Assembly: GCF_022539315.1 (NCBI RefSeq)
Contig: NC_066343.1
Span: 51,445,973-51,509,972, forward strand
DNA: 64,000 nucleotides
Direction: 5' to 3'
Origin: Serinus canaria
Lineage: Eukaryota > Chordata > Aves > Passeriformes > Fringillidae
The notes beneath the pieces are model-generated. The model did no database searches, was not told the DNA's origin, and saw only the letters and a list, made by a program, of their open reading frames with translations. The position numbers and the translations under genes are program-made. This document shows positions 11,701-20,700 of this stretch, in pieces. Positions within the stretch are counted from its first letter, which is position 1. Every line of letters begins with the position of its first letter.

Positions 11701-14700
11701 TACCACCAGCTAAAATACTGCACCAATTAGATCATCCAGGAATCCTGAAAGTGATAAAGGACTGGCCTGAAAAGATTTTGGAATATCATTAGAGGAGGCG
11801 ACCCATACTGAAGAGGACTCACTGTGTAATAAATTACCAGAAAATGAGAAGAAATATGCCTTATTTATTGGTTGTTCTGCCATATTGTAGGAAAGAATCA
11901 GAGATCAAGTCTCCTACAAGTTGCTGAAGGAGAAGGTGAATCAAGTGAGTTTGCAGAGGTGAAGGCCATCCAGCTGGGGCTTTAGACATGGCTGAATGAG
12001 AAAAATTACCAATATTTTAGTTCTGTATTGACTTGTGTAGTGGTAAATGCCCTGTGGGGTGGTTGCAGTGATGGAAGCAGAGTAACTGGCAGCAAAAGGC
12101 CATCTGAGCTGCCATGTAGTGACAAGATACTGCTGTCTAGGTGAAGAACCTGGTTATGAAAGTACCTCACGTAGAGTCTGATGCACCCAAGAAATGGGCC
12201 ACAGAGGAACATCAGAACAACTGGAAAGTGCATCAGGCCACTAAGATTGAAGCAACTCAGGTGGATCAGAATTGTCAATACAAGGGAAAATTATTTGTAA
12301 TTTGGTGCACCCATGACACCTCAGATAATCAAGGGTGAGATGCAAATTATAGTTGGACACATGATCCAGGGGTGGACTAGACCATGGACACAATTACACA
12401 GATTATCCATGAATTTGAAACATGCAGTTAAACAGGCCAAGTGGTTAAAGCCTCTCTAGTATGGGGAATGACAACTGAAATAGAAATATGGGTAGACTGG
12501 GCAGATGGACTATATCACACTCCCCCAAAACTCCAGGGAAAAATGTTATGTGCTAATAGTGGTGGAAGCAACATCTAGAGAGGAGAGAACATAGCCTGAA
12601 CCCCACGTCACCACCAGAAACATGGGCCTTTAGAAGGAAACCTTAAGAAGATAACAGAAATTCCAGAATGAGATAGAGCGATTAATTTTCTAAACAACAT
12701 CATAGACAACTGGGGCAAAGACCATGGCATTGAGTGGGAATATCATATTCTCTGTCATGTACCAGCCTCCAGAAAAATGAAATGATACAACAGGCTGTTA
12801 CCCATTTATCCTGTAGCAGTGGGTGGCAGGACCTTCAAACATTGGGACACATTTAGCAGAAGCCACTGTTAAGTAAACACTAGGGAATCTGACAGTCAGT
12901 CTGACACAGCACAGTCCAAACTTCTACACATTGTAGAAAGAGATAAATTTCCTGTAGTGTGCATAAACATGGAGAGGGAAACAGTCTGGGTTATTCCTGC
13001 TTCAGGAAAAGGCAAAATAATTTGTGGAACAGAGTTAGCTCAAGCACTTGGCTCCACTTAGCAGGTAATACAGGAAGATGGGGGAGTCCATTGCATCCCT
13101 TATGGGGATTTGATTTTGGGAGCAAGTAGCCAATAAATTAAATTGCATGATGTTAATTGCCATGTAACACTTTATACTGTCGCTTTCATATGCCTATCAT
13201 GCAACTGGACACCTCACACCACAGCACTGTTTTCACCATTCTGAATTTGGGGATCAGAACCTGATTCCCATTCAATTGCCATATAAAGGGTATTACAGTA
13301 AAAATCACCCAGGCCAATGAAGAATTAACTTTGTGAAAGCAAACAAGTGGAGTGGTCACGGAAGCAGAACTGGGTCCAGCATGCAACAATCCAACTTGAT
13401 GCAAAATCTTTTCTGCCCTGAAAGACTGGTTCAACAGATGGAACTCAAAGTCATGGACTAAAGGACCCCAACAGACATTTCAGAGGGATGGCCCACAGGC
13501 AGTGATACACGCGTGTGATGCCTGTGTATATATCTGAAGACAGGGAAGGCAACAGTGTCAGAGTAACTGGTAACTGCAAAGGACATAAAAAATACAGAAA
13601 ATAAGGAGTGGATATCATCCCACTTTCAAAAGGGATAGAATTGTTCCTAGTAGCTGGCACAGTGCTGCATTTTGAATTCAGTATGAGAATAATGATGCCA
13701 CACTATTTTCATTGCTGCTGAGTAGTGCTTACCGTTTGTGAAGGACTTTTCAGTTTCCCATGCTCTGCCAGTGAGCAGGTGCACAAGAAGATGGGAGGGA
13801 CCACAGCTAGAACAGCTGACCTGAACTGGCCACGGGGATATTCCACAGCACAGAACATCATGTTCAGTATATAAACTGGGGACAGCTGGCTAGAAAGGGC
13901 TGCTTGGCCATTGTCTCAGCATCTGTCAGCAGGTAGTGAGCAACTGCACCGTGCAACACTTGTCTCTCTTGGGTTTTATTTACCTGGTTTTGTCTCCCTT
14001 TTCCTTATTATATTTTATCTTATTTTAATTATTAAACTGTTCTTATATCAACCCAGAGGTTTTACTTTTTTTTTTTCCAAACTCTTCTTCCCATCCTTCT
14101 GGGGGAGGAGAGGGTGAACAAGAAGCTGCACATCACTTAGCTGCCAGCTGGGGTTAAAATATGACACCGTTCCAAATATGATCTCAAAGGTCTCAGGACA
14201 AATAGAAATATTTCTGCTAGTTTCTACACAGTGTTCACAAAAGTCACTCTTGTACAGTATTTGTTCAACTTTTACAAAGTGTCAGAAAACAACAAAACAA
14301 AGCATCCATACCTGCAATTCTGAGATTTTCCTTTTGCACTATAGACATAATAGACTTTTTCTGGAACCATTCTCCTCCTCCCTCCACTTGCCACAAAAGG
14401 TTTTTATCCCCAGGGTACTTCTCAAGGTACTGCTTACAAGCTGAGCAAACACAAGAAAAAACACAATATTATAGATACCATATACTCAGCTATACCTCAG
14501 ATTTAAAGTTTATCTAAAATCAAATTATTTTGCAATCTACCATCATACACAAACAACAACAGAAAGAACTGTTTAACAAAATAGTCGAGTCTGAAATAAA
14601 TTTTGCTTTACCCTATACATCTTTCCTAATTAACCCTTTCTTAATATAGGTCTAAATACTTTCCATTATTAACTCAAACTGCAAATAAAGATGAAGGGGA

Positions 14701-17700
14701 TTTTCTTCTTTTCCTAGTACCCTCTTGAGATTTTTGCAACCTCACTAGTTACTGTTCCTGCCAACTACAAAACCAAACTCAGAACAGAAGGGTTCTTAAG
14801 CAGAGGATGTAATCAAGTGCTTTTTGTCCCCTCACACTCTCTAGGGCAGCTGCGACAAGCACTCTCTAGGAGTGTTAATATGTTACCATTGAATGGTTAA
14901 TCACTGTTCACTTCCAGAATGTTTTCTGCACTGCTGTCCTTCCATTTTTTTTCTCTCTATATCTGTATCAAACATACAAGTGAAGAGGCATGCATGCTTT
15001 GACACTATTCTTTGGTCTTTCCTAGAAAAAGCTACCATTTTTCACAGGGTTCAATACTGATACAGGATTTCAGAGCACAAGATTCCCACTGTGTCATGAA
15101 AATGAATTAGTCATTAAATTCTGCTCAAGGAATTGAAGCCTAACAATTAGTTCTTATCAGATCCAGTGACAGACTGTGGTGATTCAAAAATCAGAACATT
15201 TCTACTGGTTGAGAAGGCCAGATAAAAATGTTCATAGAAGAAACCCTGGCAAATGGCCTTAGAACAAGCATGCATTGAGAAACAGGGCAAAAGAAATGTA
15301 CTTCTTGTCTGAACACAGATCCAAAAACACAATTCCAGAATTCATGTAATTTCCTGCATGACATAGCCCTCTTAGGGTGCTAATGGAAGAACCATATGTG
15401 TTTTCCTTGTGTTTTAGAACTGTGCCTTCTGATTAGCAAGTGAGAGCAGAGCCTAGTATGTCGTCTTCACCAGAAATTCAGAGAAAGAATGAATTAAACA
15501 ACCTCGTGAGGTTTAGGTAGGAGCAAGAAAAAGGTGCTACAAGGCAGACAGACATTAGATGCCACACAGGAACACCTCAGCCCATGCTACAGGCTTGGTG
15601 GGGGAAACAGGACAGTGGTAAACTTCACAGCAGCAGAAAGCCAACAGAGTTCAAATAATCTACTTTTATACAGAGGATTAAAAATTGAATCAGGAACTAC
15701 TTCATCTTACACAAATAAGGATTTTTAGCCTCCACCAATGTGCAGAAAATTTAATGTAGAACCAGAGGGTAAGGCCACAAACATGGAGGCTGAATGACAA
15801 TACTCATTTGGCCATGAAATGAAACCACAAAAAAGATCACAAGAAAAAATTAGACAGCTTGCCTGTATACATGAAAGGTGACAGTGGATATCGTAGGCCA
15901 AGAGACTCTTCGGTAAAGGAATCCACAAAGTCTTCCAACATGATTAACCCAGAGTCTTTCCCACGATGTTTCTTTCTAACAAACATTGTGTCTAGCACTG
16001 GCAACTTATACTTCTGATGAAGAAGAGAGCTACTAACACTTCCTGATATAATCGGAGGGAAAAAATATCCATCAGTATGGATGACATAACTGCATGCTGA
16101 CTGACATGCTGCCGCATGGATTTAAGCATATTTAAATAAATACTTTTATAAGTTATAAAAATTCCAAATAATTTATAACTTTATTAAAAATAAATCAAAA
16201 TAAATAAAATAAATCTATTCGTCATTTATTAACATTTTTGAGTAAGCTTCCAAGATTCATCAAGAGAATAATGGAACAGAAAAAGTCTGTAGCACCAGAA
16301 AAGAATAAACAAGACAGAGAGGAAAGGCTCACTTTGAAATCTCACTATACAGTTCTAATTGAAACCTCATAAAAATGGAGCTGAAATGTGGAGGAGGGAA
16401 TAGGAGAAAACAAAATTATTTAATTACACTTTATGCTGATTACAGGACTTCTCGGGACAAATTTGAAAAGTAATTCAGTTCTTGCTTAAAGAATGAAACA
16501 GTGATTCTAGTTTTTTAAATGAAGACACAAAATAATGCTAGGACATTTTACACTGAAATTCTCCCTTAAACAATATATTATCTTAAATTAAATAAACATT
16601 GAACAGACAGTGACAACTCATAGGTACTTCAGTATCAGAGCATTCCTAGGGTAGCTAGGAATTCAGTGAGAAAAGGATGGCATTATAACGGCACTAAAAC
16701 AGTCCATTAATAGCCAATCCGTTTTCAGGCCCTTCAGTCCATCTGTGAACAATGGCAAAGAGTTGCCCTCTTCTCTGACAAGGCCAATGAGAAACAAAGT
16801 TGTCTATACAACCCTTTAGTTAGTGTTGGCAACCCTGTATTTTTTAGGACCCATGAACATACTTCTTTTTGGGCCATGAAAACAATCTGAGGGCTGGAGC
16901 ACTGCTCACGTGAGCAAAGCTGGGGTTGTTCAGCCTGGAGAAGAGAAGGCTCTGGGTGACCTAATCTAATCTAAATCTACCCTCCTGTGGCCTTTCAGCA
17001 CCTGAAAGGAGCCTACAGGAGAGCTGGAGAGGGACTTTTTAAAAGGTCACGTAGTGATAGGATAAGGGGCAGTGGCCTTAAGCCACAGGAGGGTAGATTT
17101 AAACTGGATAGCAGGAAGAAATGTTTTACTGCGAGGGTGGTGAGGCTCTGGGACAGGTTGCTCAAAGAAGGTGTGAATGCCCCATCCCTGAAAGGGGATG
17201 TTCAAACTGTGATGCTGAGAATGCCCCATCCCATGCTCATGCCAAGCTGGATGGGGTCCTGGTCCAGAGCCACCTTCCTTCCACCATGGAAGGTGGCTCT
17301 GCCCATGGTAGGGGGCAGGGGTTGAAACTAGATGGTCTTTAATGGTCCATTCCCACCAAAATCATTCTACAATTCTCTTAGCATTTTAATTTTTCAAGCA
17401 AGGGAAACTTGAGCAGAGAGGTTAAATTACTTGGGTATCCTTTGGGATGCTTGAAGAGCTCCACCACTCCTCAATCATCTGTTTACAGAGCGGTCTTTGC
17501 CACATAGGCTACTCATTTGGAGAGTACTACACACACTCAAACATGGGTGAAATTTTGAAATTTTTTTGAAAGAAAAGCCTTCCATTTGTGCTAACTCAAA
17601 TCCAATCCAAGTGCAAACAATCGTTCTAGAGAAGAAAAAAATGCTATCAGGTATACCATGTTTCTTACAGTTTTAAATACATTTTGTAATTATGAAGTCC

Positions 17701-20700
17701 TATAAGAGCTTATATTGCTAAAGCATGTAATTATTTCAGCTAGAAATTTTAACAGCCATCTGATCTCTCATGACTGCAGGAAAACAGCAATTCAATTAGG
17801 CCTGTAAGGCTTATAAAGCCTACTAATGCAATATTCTTCAAACAAACTCTCTCCTCCCCTTTAATTCCCAAATCCCACAATCCTCAAATGTTCTACCTGT
17901 AGGTTTAACAGAATAGAACCCAATAGCCTCTCCTTTTTTCCACAGGATCTTAGCATAATGGCTGCTGCCATGACAGAGAAATGGGAACTCATTTCTTTCC
18001 ATTTCTTGTGTTCGATAGATAATTCGATTTAGAACATAGAGAACAACTCTCTCTCCAACAGACTTCACCTAAGGGAACACAGAAAAAACATTTCAGAAGA
18101 CTGGTCAGATTAGTTAATACCCATACATGAGAGGCCTTATTTAACACAGCTGCAGACAGATTTCAAGGGAAGGCTTTAAGTGCTAAAGCAGGGTGACTCT
18201 GAGGTTTGTTACAAGGCAAGAAGATGCTCAGAAGTTGCAATGGGTTAAGCACAAATCAGAGCCACAGAGGATATTTCCTGTCTTCAATGTGACTCCCAGT
18301 CCAATGTGTAAAATCTGGGAGAAGGGCAGTGCAGTGAGAATATTATGATCTAACTCAAACCTATCCTTGTACTTAAACATTCACCAAACACAACAAGAGT
18401 ATATCAGCCTCAGAATTCCCAGGCTAGCAGGTAACTGAAGTCTTACAAAGGAGAAATGATGAGCCTCAGTGTGGCAGGACTTGGCACACTCAATCACTCC
18501 TGATAGAGTGGCAGGCAACAGGACATGACGCAGTGAAAAAACTTGTTACAACAGTTTCTGTGGCATGAATAAGGAATTAAATATCCTTTTATCTACCCTA
18601 CAGGGTTCCTTTTATATATGAAATTTGAGTTCACCACTATTGTACTTATTGTGAAGGAAGGAGGAACCCTGATCTATTCTAATGCTTAGTCTCAGCTATC
18701 TCCCTTCTAAAAGATTTTGTTCTCCTGATTTTCCTACCATTAAGAATTATGTGGAAAGCCAGGCTACATGCCAAACTCTCAAGAGAAAATTTTAAAAATT
18801 GCAAATATCAAAGTCAAATTCCCAGATTCCATGAGCAGATATAAATTACACCCTTGGAAGAACACAGATTTCCAGTTTTGGAAAACTCCATGCTACACAG
18901 GGTTAAATAATGGTAACAAAGGTCAATGATGGGCAACAAAGCAGATACCAGGCAACTTACTTTTCCAAACTTCATGTATTGCCACTGCAAGCCACCAGCT
19001 CCAACTTGCTTCTGTTAACACATTCCTGACAGTATTTTTGGTTTACTAATCTCCTGATAAGATCAATAGGTACTGATATGGTACAATGCACTATTCTACC
19101 AAAATGTTTCAACACAACCAGATCACAATATTCTAAAGAATAAAGAGAAAAGAGGGTAGTACAGCTAACATCTAAGTTGTCTACATATGAAGCTGCTGTA
19201 CAAAGGTCATTCTTGCTCCAGACTCTATCTTCACACTGAGGTTCCTTTCCCCCTTGTACCTGTTCCTCTACTCCCTTGCAACAGCCCTCTCATTTCCAAA
19301 TTAAATTAAAGCATGTAATATCTTGCACACTATCTATTTGCCATTATCTTGGAGTACAGGATTAATTGCTAGGTGGGTGTTGGAGCGCTTTACCTGATGA
19401 AGCCCCTGTCTAGCAGGGACAGATGTTTTCACAATGTCATCAATTGACCACCACTGGTCAGCAAGATACAGGGCTACAGCTTGAAAGAAACAAGGGAAAT
19501 AAAAAGTTAGTGATTCTTACCATTCCAAAAGAAACACATTAAATAAAGTTGCTAAATACTCAGGAATAACAATGGAGTAATCATATTAGGCATTTTCTAG
19601 ATGGCACTATATTAATGTAGTTCCTACTAGCCCAGCACAACCAACGGGGCACTGTCCACCCCACCCATATAAATACTCTCGAGTCCAAAACCTTTTTTGA
19701 TAGCTGAGATTAATAAACACTAGGGGGGTTTTGTTTTTTGTTCGTTTGAGGGTTTTTTTTGTGGTATGATATACAGGACAATTTTTCAGACATAAGCACT
19801 ACCCTTCAACACTGTGCTCTAACATCTTCCACTAAAAGATAAGTCTCACTCATATGTTTATTTTACTATTGGATGGCTAATAGATATTAATATTGAAACT
19901 GTACAAGTTTTAGGGAGGTAGATGAACGTAAATGATAGCCATTTGAGCAGCAGTTAGGAAGAGTATGATATATAGGCATTTGTGGCATACTTGGCAATCA
20001 TATACAAGGCATTAAATGGAAGAAAGAAACATGGAGAGCTGGAAAGGGAGGAAGAACAGGAGGAGAAAACCCAAAAGCCATAATCTCAGCCAGAGCTGTG
20101 CTAGGACTTCAAGCTAAAGAAAAATTTACACACAACTCTGGTCAATCACTATTAATAAAGAGCAATAGTTCACGTGCAAATTAATGGATTCTAAGAATGT
20201 TCAATAAATACCTTTTGGAGAGTTGAAACATACATAAAGACATCAAGAGATACAGGTTGTACTATGGTCCAGAAAAGCAGCACATTATTTTGCTACGTAT
20301 CTTTTGAATTCAATGGGTCCAGTTCTGATCTGGTTAGCATGCGAAGTTCTAGCACTCGTGTATACAAACACACACAAAAAATAACAGTATGTGAACGAAA
20401 AGATGGGGAAGAACAAATGCACAATGAAAAAGTAATGGGCTACAGTAGCATGAAATGAGCAAGGGCCTGGTTACACACATTTTCCACAAGAAAATAAAAA
20501 GGCAATAAAGAGATAAAGAATTTGAAATGAAACCTGTGAATGAGTCCCATGGTGGAAACAGTGCAAGAACTTTGTGTGTCTGCTCTTGACCGTAAAGAGG
20601 AACAAAGCACACAGACGCCAAGGTAATAGGAACCTGCAAGAAAAATGTACAATATTTCAGTAGACTTTTACTAAACAACAGCAGTAAAATACAGAGAATG

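Larger units (their letters stand above)
10912..14166 (+). mobile_element. Degenerate ERVL-like provirus, antisense in FAM169A intron 7
   Basis: Two related LTRs in direct orientation flank about 2.2 kb. The shared order is a GTGAGCAGGTG(C/T)ACAAGAAG block (11,057 and 13,772), AGTATATAAACTGGG or a variant (TATA region), a TTATTTTAATTATTAAACTGTTCTT-type polyadenylation region, then GGTTTTAC/GCATTTTTTTT and a C-rich end. The interior shows fragments resembling the RNase H and integrase part of a retroviral pol (about 11,930-13,130), broken by many stops and shifts; gag and most of pol are missing. No matching target duplication was found, and the LTRs are well diverged, so the insertion is old. 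No functional protein is encoded. Confidence 0.85.

Noticed and set aside
12141..12338. Functional integrase gene
   Set aside because: Only a short pol-like piece is open; stops and shifts surround it and the provirus is degenerate.
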